DNA of 61,996 nt from Auriscalpium vulgare. Taxonomy: Eukaryota > Basidiomycota > Agaricomycetes > Russulales > Auriscalpiaceae. A program made the position numbers and the translations under genes. The notes under the pieces were generated by a model. The model was not told where the DNA came from and searched no databases. It saw only the letters and a list, made by a program, of their open reading frames with translations. Below, piece by piece: positions 8,470-18,105 of this stretch; within the stretch, counting starts at the first letter, position 1; each line of letters opens with the position of its first letter. The stretch spans positions 1 to 61,996 of the forward strand of contig JAHBBC010000070.1 of NCBI GenBank assembly GCA_019915015.1. Reading direction: 5' to 3'.

Positions 8470-11400
8470 AGTTAATAATGTTATGGTGAGTATATGATGT
8501 ATTTGAAAATGTGACTATAAATACCAGCAACAAAGTAAAGATGCCTTGGGAATGCAAAATTCTCAGTCTTCCCTCAATTATTTGTTCAGTTGTACATGAG
8601 GAAACAAAGAGGGAGCTATGGTTTATATATACTTACAAGTGATGTCTATTCATTTGGAGTTCAACAATTTTAGAGTTTGTTATTTGCAGAAGGAGTGGTG
8701 AAGGAAAGCATTTGTAGCAAACATGTGGCTTATAAGGATGGATGATATACTGACCTAAATCTACATGAACAATGATCTGAGGTCAAATTTACTACATATG
8801 GCGTTAGTTCAGAAGCCAATAGAGCAGTCAATATTGAATTGTTAATGTATATGGCACCCAGGCCATGAACAAACACAAGCAACAATATTGAATCTTTAAT
8901 CTATGCTACACTCGAAAGTAATCAAACCCTAAGCCTACTGAGGCGAGCCACTTCTTGAATTCACATAATACCACCAGGACAGATTTTTAATTCAAAGCAC
9001 AGCGAAATGCACTCAGCCCCATTTAAATTTACATCAAACCACCAGGCTAGAATTTCAGTTCAGATCACACCGGAATGCACTCAGCCCCTGTTTAAATTCA
9101 CATCGCACCACCGGGCTGGATTTTTAATTCAGATCACACCAAAATGCACTCAGCCCCTGTTTTAATTCACATCATGCCACCGGGCTGAATATTTAATTCA
9201 AAGCACAACAAAATGCACTCAGCCATGTTGATATTCATATCAGACGAGTAGGGTGGATTTTTAATTCAGATCATACCAAAATGCACTCAGCCCCTGTTTT
9301 AATTCACATCATGCCACCGAGCTGAATATTTAATTCAAAGCACAACAAAATGCACTCAGCCATGTTGATATTCATATCAGATGACCAGGGTGGATTTTTA
9401 ATTCAGATCATACCAAAATGCACTCAGCCCCTGTTTTAATTCACATCATGCCACCGGGCTGAATATTTAATTCAAAGCACAACAAAATGCACTCAGCCAT
9501 GTTGATATTCATATCAGACGACCAGGGTGGATTTTTAATTCAGATCATACCAAAATGCACTCAGCCATGTTGATATTCATATCAGACGACCAGGGTGGAT
9601 TTTGATTCAGATCACACCAAAATGCACTCAGCCCCTGTTTTAATTCACATAATCCCACTGGGCTGAATATTTAATTCAAAGCACAACAAAATGCACTCAG
9701 CCATGTTGATATTCATATCAGACGAGTAGGGTATATTTTTAATTCAGATCATACCAAAATGCACTCAGCCCCTGTTTTAATTCACATCATGCCACCGGGC
9801 TGAATATTTAATTCAAAGCACAACAAATGCACTCAGCCATGTTGATATTCATATCAGACGAGTAGGGTGGATTTTTAATTCAGATCATACCAAAATGCAC
9901 TCAGCCCCTGTTTTAATTCACATCATGCCACCGGGCTGAATATTTAATTCAAAGCACAACAAAATGCACTCAGCCATGTTGATATTCATATCAGACGACC
10001 AGGGTGGATTTTTGATTCAGATCACACCAAAATGCACTCAGCCCTTTTTTAATTCACATCATGCCACCAGGCTGAATATTGAATTCAGATCACACCAAAA
10101 TGCACTCAGCCCCTGTTTTAATTCACATCATGCCACCGGGCTAGATATTTAATTCAAAGCACAACAAAATGCACTCAGCCATGTTGATATTCATATCAGA
10201 CGACCAGGGTGGATTTTTGATTCAGATCACACCAAAATGCACTCAGCCCCTTTTTTAATTCACATGATGCCACCAGGCTGAATATTTAATTCAAAGCATA
10301 ACAAAATGCACAAAGCCCCTGTTTTCACTCACATCATGCCACTGGGCTGATCAAAGCACACCAAAATGCACTCAGCCCCATTTAAATTTACATCAAACCA
10401 CCAGGCTGGATTTTCAGTTCAGATCCCACCAGAATGCACCCAGCCCCTGTTTAAATTCACATCAAACCACCGGGCTGGATTTTTAATTCAGATCACACCA
10501 AAATACGCTCAGCCCCTGTTTTAATTCACATCATGCCAATGGGCTGAATATTTAATTCAAAGCACAACAAAATGCACAAAGCCCCTATTTCCATTCACAT
10601 AATGCCACTGGGCTGAATATTTCATTCAAAGCACATCAAAATGCACTCAGCCCCATTTTAATTTACATCAAACCACCAGGCTGGATTCGGATCACACCGG
10701 AATACACCCAGCCCCTGTTTAAATTCACATCACACCACCGGGCTGGATTTTTAATTCAGATCACACCAAAATGCACTCAGCCCTGTTTTAATTCACATCA
10801 TGCCACCAGGCTGAATATTTAATTCAGATCACACCAAAATGCACTCAGCCCTGTTTTAATTCACATCATGCCACCGGGCTTGATATTTAATTCAAAGCAC
10901 AACAAAATGCACTCAGCCATGTTGATATTCATATCAGACGACCAGGGTGGATTTTGATTCAGATCACACCAAAAGCACTCGGGATTCACATTTGAATATT
11001 GAATTCAGATCACACCATGCACTCAGGACACAGCACACAAACATCAACACCATGTCACAGCACCAACCAGATCATTCCGACAGATAGACACACAAACAGC
11101 ACCAGCACCTGAATCACATCATGCCACCGGGCTAGATATTTAATCAAAGCACAACAAATGCACTCAGCCCTCTTGATATTCATATCACACCAAACCAGAA
11201 TGCACTCAGCCCCTGTTTTAATTAATATCACACCACCGGGCTGAATATTTCATTCAGATCACACTGAAATGCACTCAGCCCTGTTTAAATTCACATCAGA
11301 TGACCAGGTGGATTTTAATTCAGCTCACATAGAAATGCACTCAGCCCTGTTGAAATCTACATCACACCACTTGGATGGATTTTTAATTGAGATCACAAAA

Positions 11401-12220
11401 AAATGCACTCAGCCTTGTATAAATTCACATCATGCCACACCAGAATGCTCTCAGCCCCTGTATTAATTCACATTATGCCACCAGGCTGGATATTTAATTG
11501 GATCACACCTAAATGCACTCAGCTCCTGTTTTAATCTATATCACACCACCAGGCTGGATTCTTAATCCATATCACCAAAATGCTCCCAGCTCCTATTTTG
11601 TGTTATATCATACCACATTGCTGATTTTTAATTTAGGTTATACCAAAATGCACTCAGCCTCTGTTTGGATTTATATTAATTTATATCACACCGCAAGGTT
11701 GAATATTTGTTTCAGATCACCCTTCAGCCCCTGTTTGGATTTATATCATACAACAAGGTTCAATGTTTGATTCATATGCCACTAAAATGTTCTCAGTCTC
11801 AGCGCCTTCCTAGATTTATATTGACTATCTATGTTGACTATTCAATCAAATTCAAACCGGACTACACTTGGCCCCTGTTTCAATATATATTGCACCAGAG
11901 CCTCAATTTTTAATTTATATTGTCAGCCCCGCAGAGAGCAGAGGTGACAATACTGAATTCTTAATTCAAAAGCATAGTCTCAATTTCATAAAGCAACACC
12001 TCACAGTGTGCTCATCCAAATATCATGAAAGCAAGAGATTATGTGACAAGGAATGCACAATCTTGCAACTAATGTTGATATGTTCACAATGTCATCACAA
12101 TAATTTCAATGATTAAAACAGCAAGCGATCTTTTTAGTATTTAAAAAACATGAAGATAACAGCCTGAACATCATAAACTAACTCCTCACGATCTGCTCAT
12201 TCAAATTTCATGAAACAACC
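8470..12220. mobile_element. AT-rich insertion splitting gag
   Basis: Composition changes abruptly from GC-rich coding sequence to AT-rich noncoding sequence at about 8470, and back by about 12220-12360. No protein-coding signal, terminal inverted repeat or clear target duplication was found. A pair of imperfect 47-bp direct repeats is present at about 11990-12035 and 12170-12217. Its origin (transposon, captured satellite or intergenic DNA) is unknown. Confidence 0.6.
9003..11800 (+). repeat. Minisatellite of alternating 69- and 68-bp units (137-bp higher-order repeat)
   Basis: The anchor AAAATGCACTCAGCC recurs every 68-69 bp, for example at 9141, 9210, 9278, 9347, 9415 and 9484. Two unit types alternate. 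One continues CCTGTTTTAATTCAC and contains CCACCGGGCTGAATATT. The other continues ATGTTGATATTCATATC and contains CAGGGTGGATTTTT. The regular 137-bp dimer is cleanest at 9141-10350 and decays toward 11800. There are about 35-40 units. The short ORFs in the array are consequences of the repeat. Confidence 0.93.
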
Positions 12221-12360
12221 ACCATTCGAAAGCTGTTCCTCGTACCTTCCCAACGGTACAAAGCAATCGCAAATCCAACTCGTTTCCACGAAGATATAAG
12301 AGTAAAACTGTCGACCGGAAAAACTCGGGTGTGTGCCCGGGTGAAACCGTAAACTGTACT

Positions 12361-13656
12361 TTACTTCGGACTCCGACGGCATATTTTTCTGCTCGAAAGA
12401 ACTGATTCCAAATATGGAATCAGAACTGCGTTCGCTGCCGCTTTGATCGGGCCCGATAGTGTTGCGAGCGAACCACCTTGCATCAAGCTTCGGACGAGTG
12501 TCGCAAGGAGATCTTCTGCTTTGATGGTTGGGGCAGGTGAAGGCGTGGCGGCGACGATAACTGGCGCTGGGGGAACGACTGGGGTGGCTACGTGCGCGCC
12601 GGTCCGAAACGCGTCGGCGTCGGACTGGAGGACGTACTGCCCGGCGAGATAGGCGTCCGAGACGTCGTAAGGGTCGCCTGCGATGACGTCGGGCTTCTTG
12701 ATCTGGAGCCGAGAGTTAACCTTCGGCCAGAGGGCGTTCGGGATACCTCGGGAGAACGCTCGGTTCTGCTCCATCGTCGACAGACGTCCTTTGAGCACTA
12801 GGAAGCCCGAAATGGTCAGATACTCTCGATGATACGTAGCGAAGTCGTCGAGAGTCAACGTAGACTTTGCTTGCGTCTGTTTGACGAGCTCGTCTAGGTC
12901 GGCCGTTGTATACGCTCGGTCGGCGTCGGCTCCTGGATAGAGCTTACCGACCGCTACCTTGAACTCGTCGTATGTGGCGTTGCCAGTGAATTCGATCATT
13001 GCGTCGAACAGGTCGGCGGTTGCTGTGGGGACGTAGTTCTTCGTCCAATCCTTCTTCGCGCGGTCAGTGACGACGCCCGCAGGTCCGAAGAACGCTTCAA
13101 GGTCAGGCCAAAACCTACGGATCTCGCGGGGTTTGTCCGGCGTGAACACAGGCGCTGTTCGGGCGAGCCTAGATGGCATCGGGACGAGGGCGGCCATTGC
13201 TGGTGGTTGTGCGGAGTATGCGGGTGGTGGGTGGATAGGGCGGAGCGAAGTGAGTTGCGAAGTCTGTGGGCGTTTCGGAAGCGAAGGCGAAGGCGAAGGC
13301 GGAGTGCGCGGGGTCGGAGGTTGCGATGGGTGAAGAGGGGTGAGAGTCGATAACGGTGGCAGCGGCGAAAGAGATCGCAGAGGCGTAGAAAATCCTCCGG
13401 GAACGTGGAAATCGAAGTCGAAGTCAGGGTCGGCGTCGTGCTGAGTACCTGAAGGTTCGGGGAGAACGTCGTTGTTTTCCTCGTCTTCGGAAGCCTCGTC
13501 GGAATGCGGGTCGTCAGCGGCGGGGTAGACGACGTGGGACCGACGAATTTCGTCGGCGAGGGTGGCGGAGCGAAGTTGATAGCGAGAGACGAAAGGCGAA
13601 GTTGCTTCGGAAGGCTTTGGAGGAATGGTGACAGAAACCCTCGCGGTGGGCTCCAA
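12361..13656 (-). CDS. Gypsy Gag, capsid part (C-terminus cut by the insertion)
   Basis: 431 aa from the ATG at 13656. A low-complexity P/S/D-rich N-terminus (about 1-165) is followed by a helical capsid-like region from about 170: FTPDKPREIRRFWPDLEAFF, with later AFSRGIPNALWPKVNSRL, as in Gag of fungal Ty3/gypsy elements. It runs into stop at 12361, and its zinc knuckle is found at 8300-8360. It would assemble particles. The truncated form may still multimerise but lacks the RNA-binding end. Confidence 0.85.
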   Translation of the reverse strand: MEPTARVSVTIPPKPSEATSPFVSRYQLRSATLADEIRRSHVVYPAADDPHSDEASEDEENNDVLPEPSGTQHDADPDFDFDFHVPGGFSTPLRSLSPLPPLSTLTPLHPSQPPTPRTPPSPSPSLPKRPQTSQLTSLRPIHPPPAYSAQPPAMAALVPMPSRLARTAPVFTPDKPREIRRFWPDLEAFFGPAGVVTDRAKKDWTKNYVPTATADLFDAMIEFTGNATYDEFKVAVGKLYPGADADRAYTTADLDELVKQTQAKSTLTLDDFATYHREYLTISGFLVLKGRLSTMEQNRAFSRGIPNALWPKVNSRLQIKKPDVIAGDPYDVSDAYLAGQYVLQSDADAFRTGAHVATPVVPPAPVIVAATPSPAPTIKAEDLLATLVRSLMQGGSLATLSGPIKAAANAVLIPYLESVLSSRKICRRSPK

Positions 13657-13659
13657 AAG

Positions 13660-13671
13660 TGATGGGCACCA
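13660..13671 (-). other. Candidate primer binding site
   Basis: The minus strand reads TGGTGCCCATCA, beginning TGG as the complement of a tRNA CCA end, four nucleotides before the gag ATG. The same 12-mer occurs at 60284-60295 and a variant with TAGTACCCATC at about 59619-59629, each preceded by an ACCGCC(C/T)(C/T)ACTACC block. No tRNA was assigned. An alternative is that the conserved ACCGCC block itself starts at the LTR end. Confidence 0.4.
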
Positions 13672-15076
13672 GACGGTAGTAGGGCGGATATGGGTAGTTT
13701 CCTATCCCTAGAGCGCTGTCAGTGGTACCGCGTTGTTGTGCGAGCGAGTCGTCACGTTCCCAAAGGTTCGCGAAGTGACTCCACCGATACGTGGATCGTG
13801 GTCGTAACGAGGATTCGGATCGGAATGAGGGTTCGGCGTGTGCGCCGGACCAGGAGACGAGAAGGAGTGAGCGTACGAGTCACCGAAGTGACGAACAAAC
13901 GAAGTCGCGACGAGCGAGCTCCGAAGTTGGACGCGGAGGAACGCGGAATGACGATGGAGGGAGGGAGAGAGAGATCGACGTAACACGAAGTTCGGCTTTA
14001 TACGTTGATCGGTGCGATGGGTAGTTGGGTGACTTCGGACAACTTCGGATTGAGGACGAAGTTATGTGTAATGGGGAACGCGTTCGTCGTGGGCCTGAAC
14101 TTGAGGAGGCCTCGAAGGTGATATCAAAGTGGATGAAGGTCTGTCAATGGCGGTGTTCGAGAGGCGGTTTGGTCGTCGATGTTCGAGAGGCGAGGTTCGG
14201 GAGACGAGGTTCGGAAGGCGAGGTTCGGAAAGCGAAGTTGGGGTACGTGGTGCGAAAGGCGAAGGTCGAAAGCGGAGTCGAAGGCGAGCGTATTGCGGCG
14301 TGCGGCGTAGTCGAAAGTGAGGTTACGGGCGATAAGGAGGACGAGGGGGTACAACGACAGTAAGAGCTGTCGATGCGGGCGGTTTGCAACGTCTCTTTCG
14401 AGATGCTGACTATGAGGGGGGAAAGTAACTTGTTATTCGGTGTGCTATCGAGTCGTATTTAAGCTACGACGAGTGCGAGACCGTATCGTACGGAAACGAA
14501 CATAGGTAGGTGCGTACGGAGACGAAACACGAGCGAAGTGGATAAAGATCATGTGTCGCAAGTCGAGGTGGGTCGGAACGAGCATATGTAGTGAGAGAGA
14601 GCTCTCATGGGGAACGAGAACGATGGATACCAAACAAACGATCAGCGCTGTCGCTACGATGTGATATACAGAAGGATGAAGTACGAACGATATTGTGGAG
14701 ACGCGCCTCAGCGGTACAAGGCGCGCCAAACGCATATCCGCGAGCCGAAGTCGCAGCGAGTGGCGGACGATCTTCCGAAGTGGCTGGGAAGGTAGCCATG
14801 GCTTCGGGCTCGGTTCGCCTCGGCTCGGAAAGGTCGGGACGATAGAGGGGATCAATCGGGAACGCCATAAGTGAGGGGGAGAATCGGACAGGGAAGTACC
14901 GGGTGACAGCCGGTTATCTCGGAGATACGCTCACGGGGCGTTTCACTACACTGATCTTGGTCCGGCAGCGACTTTGTGGCGTGTCTGCTGCTGATGGGCC
15001 GAAAGGTCTCGACCGAACCACGTGCAGGCGCCTCGGGGTGACTGGAAACGAGGCCGAAGCGCTGGGAAGTTCGGAG

Positions 15077-15096
15077 CCGAAGTCACGTGACTTCGG
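15077..15096. promoter_or_regulatory. 20-bp perfect palindrome with CACGTG core in the LTR
   Basis: CCGAAGTCACGTGACTTCGG reads the same on both strands. CACGTG with flanking GTC/GAC is the kind of E-box bound by bHLH factors such as Cbf1. A second palindrome with the same core lies 68 nt away. A role in LTR transcription is inferred. Confidence 0.5.
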
Positions 15097-15144
15097 AACT
15101 TTCCGAAGTGGCTGTGCCAAAACGGCGGAAACGACGGTCCGGAG

Positions 15145-15166
15145 ACCAAAGTCACGTGACTTTGGT
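15145..15166. promoter_or_regulatory. 22-bp perfect palindrome with CACGTG core in the LTR
   Basis: The palindrome is centred on GTCACGTGAC and extended to ACCAAAG/CTTTGGT on each side. It is repeated at 13-34 in the other LTR. It is probably a bHLH-type enhancer site of the element, and it could also form a cruciform. Confidence 0.5.
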
Positions 15167-15228
15167 TCGAAATGAAAAACCGAAAAGTCGCGGTGGAATC
15201 CCCGCTCGACGGGGAATCAGGCGTATCA

Positions 15229-15760
15229 GCGCACAGACCGGGCGGGGCACCGACAGCAGCGGCACTGGCAGCTGTCCACGGGCGGCGCGCAGACCGGGCA
15301 ATATCCGCCCGGTCGCGGCGCACGACGAGACGATGAGAGGCGCGGGCGTGGACTAGGCGGGCTCGCACAGGCCGGGTGGGTCACACGAGGACGAGGCCGC
15401 GGGGCGCGCAACGACAGGAGCAGCGGCGCGTTACAAGGGCAACGGTGAGCAGGGAGGCGCCGCGAGGGACGCGCGCGTGGACCAGGTGAGCGGCGTGCAC
15501 AGGGTGCCGATGACGACGGCGACAGCAGCGGCGGCCATGGCAGCGGTACTAGGGCACCGGAGCGGCGCGCAGACCGGGCGGCATCCGCTCGGTCCTGGCA
15601 GAGTCCCTCGATGCGCGCGGGCTCCAGCTGCTCCAGCATTGCTGGGCGCGCTGAGCCCGCGCGGTGCGGGCGGGATCCCGCCAGGACCGGGCGGGGTGCA
15701 CATACGAGCCCCGACCGGTCTGGCACGGGACTGAAGAAGTACCGGTGGCACCGCAGAAGA
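15229..15760. repeat. GC-rich patch with degenerate repeats beside the gypsy element
   Basis: The word GCGCAGACCGGGC recurs at about 15229, 15286 and 15566, each followed by GC-rich sequence. Local inverted repeats of the CCGGGC..GCCCGG type are present (about 15293-15315). Long ORFs here are proline/arginine/alanine-rich on both strands and look like compositional artefacts. No gene was supported between here and about 16300. Confidence 0.45.
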
Positions 15761-16560
15761 CAGAGTGGTGGAGGACGGGGCAGCGTCAGTAGAGATGCAG
15801 GCAACTGTGGTATAGAACGGGCGGCAGTTCTGCCCATCTCGCAGCAAACTTCAGTCGTGGAGAATTTGCGACTACAAACACCAAAATCCCAGTGTTCCTC
15901 CAAAGATTATCCGGAGCGCGTACACGATTCTGCAGGGCCGCGGGAGGTTGGGTTTGAGTTCCATGACCATGCCACCGCGACGCGACCTCCGCCAGCGCAT
16001 ATGGCTATTATCATGTCCTCTCCGGCCGAGGCAAAGTCAAACATAGGAACCTGCCTTACTTAGCACAGCTTGGTTCCCTCAGTTCGTGGGACGAGAGCTC
16101 ACGCGAGTCATCGACGAAAGCAGGTGCGAAATGTCCACACCTTCTAAGCTGCAGGAGAGATGACCAGAATTGTAGACCTTACATAAATACCCCCGGAACT
16201 TCGAGTGCGATCTGAAGCCGCATCCGTCTGCTTCGAAATCCAGATTTCATCTTGAACCGAGTTGCCTGGCGAGCCATGCCTTTCATACATATATGTGATG
16301 TCTGGCTATCGTCGTTCAGCGACCCTTCTCGCCTCCACGACGTTGAGGTGAGCTCAATTCTTTTGGACAATTCGAGCGATATGTGATCTTGGTTGCAGTC
16401 CCTGTCCCGCGATAACGATGCAACGCGGCTTCCTCATCAACAAAGAGAGCCGTCGGACTAAAGGCCCCAATGCCCCAAACACACCTCTCCGCCAATCACT
16501 GCTGCCCGCCGGCCTCCTTCCACCTTTCCCATCCCAGCTCGCCTCATATTGCTTGCGGGA

Positions 16561-17767
16561 ATGGAGGACAATCCTGATGCCATCAACCAGGCAATTCGGG
16601 GTAAAGCCGTGACTCTCAGCCTTGGGCTCTTCGACATTGCCGACGTGAATGGTGGCTTGCACACCATCACTACTGGTTTATTCACTACCGAGAACGAGCA
16701 ACCTCCCCATTTGCGCTCCTGGAAGCCGTTCAATCACTCTCGGAGATACGAAATCCGCGATACCAAGCGCGCAGGCAAAAGCATGTTTTCCTTGGACGTA
16801 CACGAGCCTGGAGGCGTCATCATCTGCGAGCCGCCACTCGTGATCACCTCAATAGCGCTAATAACTGGATCTGGAGGTGATTCCCTGATGCCTGAGTCCA
16901 TCGTGAGGGCCCGTACCTTTGCAACGATGCCCCCGAAGACGCGCCGTCTTTTCTTTGCACTACACCGCGGCCCGCATGCAGCGCAGTCGCCAGAAACTGC
17001 CATCACCAAAACGAACGCGTTTAGAATCAACCGCATACCAGGATGCATTGGCCCGTGCAGTGGCATATTTAACGATATATCACGTATCAACCACAGGTGC
17101 GCTTGCCTCCTGGCGCTCTGACGTGTCTTTGCTAACTCCGCACTGCAGCTGCATGCCGAATGCCATGTATTTCTGGATCCCTGAGTCGCTCACCGGCGAA
17201 GTACGCGCATTGCGGCGCATTGCCCCCGGCGAAGAGATCACCATCTCGTACCTCGAACTCAGCGCATCGTATGAAGAGCGACGCGAGGAGCTCAAAGAGC
17301 GCTACGGCTTCGCGTGCACCTGCGCATCGTGCTCCCTGCCCCTGGAAGAGCGCTTCGTTGACGACAGCATCCGTGAAGAAACCGGGCTATTTGTGGGCGT
17401 GGATGTGCACGTCTCGAGTGCCAATGCGCTCCGCATCACCAAGAGCGTTCTCTGCTTCGCACGACGTGTAAAACACGCAGGCCTTTCGGACATCCCGGTG
17501 ATTTGGGAGCGGATCGCAGCGACGCTGGTGGCGACCGCGTGTACGCTGGGGGATAGGGCACGCGCGGTACAATGGGCACTGGTGGCGGTGCATGCGGCAC
17601 GGATCCAAATCCGTAGTGACGCTGGGTGGGAGGCAGTGGCGGCAGCGCCAGAAAAAACGGAGTTGTGGATGACGGGGCACCGTGACGAGCACGCGGACGA
17701 CGCGGTGGCCGATAAAAGGATGGTTTGGAAAGGGCCGCAGTTCTTCCCGTCGCGCGACACGATGTGA
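16561..17767 (+). CDS. SET-domain protein methyltransferase
   Basis: Two exons, 16561-17096 and 17149-17767 (384 aa). The intron starts GTGCGC and ends CTGCAG, and splicing rebuilds the SET hallmark SRINHSCMPNA. Other SET features are YEIRDTKRAGKSMFS at the start of the domain, GEEITISYLELS near its end, and a post-SET-like cysteine cluster, CTCASCSLP. The C-terminal part is helical and ends GPQFFPSRDTM. The family transfers methyl groups to lysine of histones or other proteins, and the substrate is unknown. An upstream exon may exist: 16300-16450 has a GTGAGC..TTGCAG intron and a DATRL segment that is also conserved in the broken paralogue at 32.5 kb. The N-terminus is therefore uncertain. 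Two degraded copies lie at 32.5-33.1 and 52.8-53.7 kb. Confidence 0.85.
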
Positions 17768-17884
17768 ATTTGTTGTCTTCATATGGTCAACGCAGCTGGT
17801 GAGCTTTTCATCGGCCTTCACTTGAGGTCCATATTTATGAGTCGCCCTTCTCCAGGAGCTCATTGCGATGAGCTGCTACTTAGT

Positions 17885-17889
17885 GTAAA
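17885..17889. repeat. Target-site duplication GTAAA, left
   Basis: GTAAA directly precedes the LTR at 17890 and is repeated at 22501-22505 directly after the right LTR. A 5-bp duplication is typical of Ty1/copia integration. Confidence 0.95.
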
Positions 17890-18087
17890 TGTAGAATAAA
17901 CAAGTAGAGAGCGAGTAAAATAGAGAATAAGATTGATTTATTCCGGCTCCTGAACGCGAGCCTTTATACCTAAGTACAAGACTACTGGAATATTCCTATG
18001 ACTAGGAATTCGCTTATCTACTGTACTTAGTAATCTAATCTAGTATGTTCGGGAGTCGCCGAGTGGCTTCTCCCACTAACTACAACA
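17890..18087 (-). repeat. Copia 3' LTR
   Basis: 198 bp, TGTTGTAG...TTCTACA on the minus strand, and an exact match by eye to 22303-22500. Confidence 0.96.
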
Positions 18088-18096
18088 CTCCCCCTC
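18088..18096 (-). other. Copia polypurine tract
   Basis: GAGGGGGAG on the minus strand directly abuts the TGTTG start of the 3' LTR. This is the expected plus-strand priming position. Confidence 0.85.
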
Positions 18097-18105
18097 GACT
18101 CCCGA

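Larger units (their letters stand above)
1..15228 (-). mobile_element. Ty3/gypsy LTR retrotransposon with an antisense accessory gene and a nested AT-rich insertion
   Basis: Positions 1-96 and 15133-15228 are identical and in the same orientation. On the minus strand both begin TGATACGCC, so 15228 is the outer edge of the 5' LTR and 96 the inner edge of the 3' LTR. The order on the minus strand is LTR, gag capsid, zinc knuckle, protease, RT, RNase H, integrase, polypurine tract, LTR, which is the Ty3/gypsy order. A plus-strand spliced gene lies between integrase and the 3' LTR. An AT-rich block (about 8470-12220) interrupts gag, so this copy is probably non-autonomous although pol is open. 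The downstream target duplication is outside the window. The base following the element at 15229 starts gcgca. Confidence 0.93.
13691..15228 (-). repeat. 5' LTR (outer end certain, inner end approximate)
   Basis: The outer edge at 15228 is fixed by the match to 1-96. The inner edge is placed by a CA (minus strand) at about 13691, just before the ACCGCC block and the candidate primer site. That would give an LTR of about 1.5 kb, but the 3' LTR is off the window so it cannot be confirmed. The region has no supported gene. It is rich in ACTTCGG/CCGAAGT words and in GAGGTTCGG-type short repeats (14180-14280). Confidence 0.6.

Noticed and set aside
9964..11770. Short ORFs in the AT-rich block
   Set aside because: They are translations of the minisatellite unit and appear in several frames.
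9003..11800. CRISPR-like array of regularly spaced repeats
   Set aside because: The whole 68/69-bp unit repeats, with no unique spacers, and the genome is clearly eukaryotic.
8470..12360. Target duplication TGCCGT flanking the gag insertion
   Set aside because: A 6-bp match exists near both edges, but removing the intervening DNA does not restore the gag frame, so it is probably chance.
15226..15903. 225-aa minus ORF beside the gypsy element
   Set aside because: It is proline/arginine/alanine/cysteine-rich, overlaps comparable ORFs on both strands and starts inside GC repeats. It is a composition artefact.
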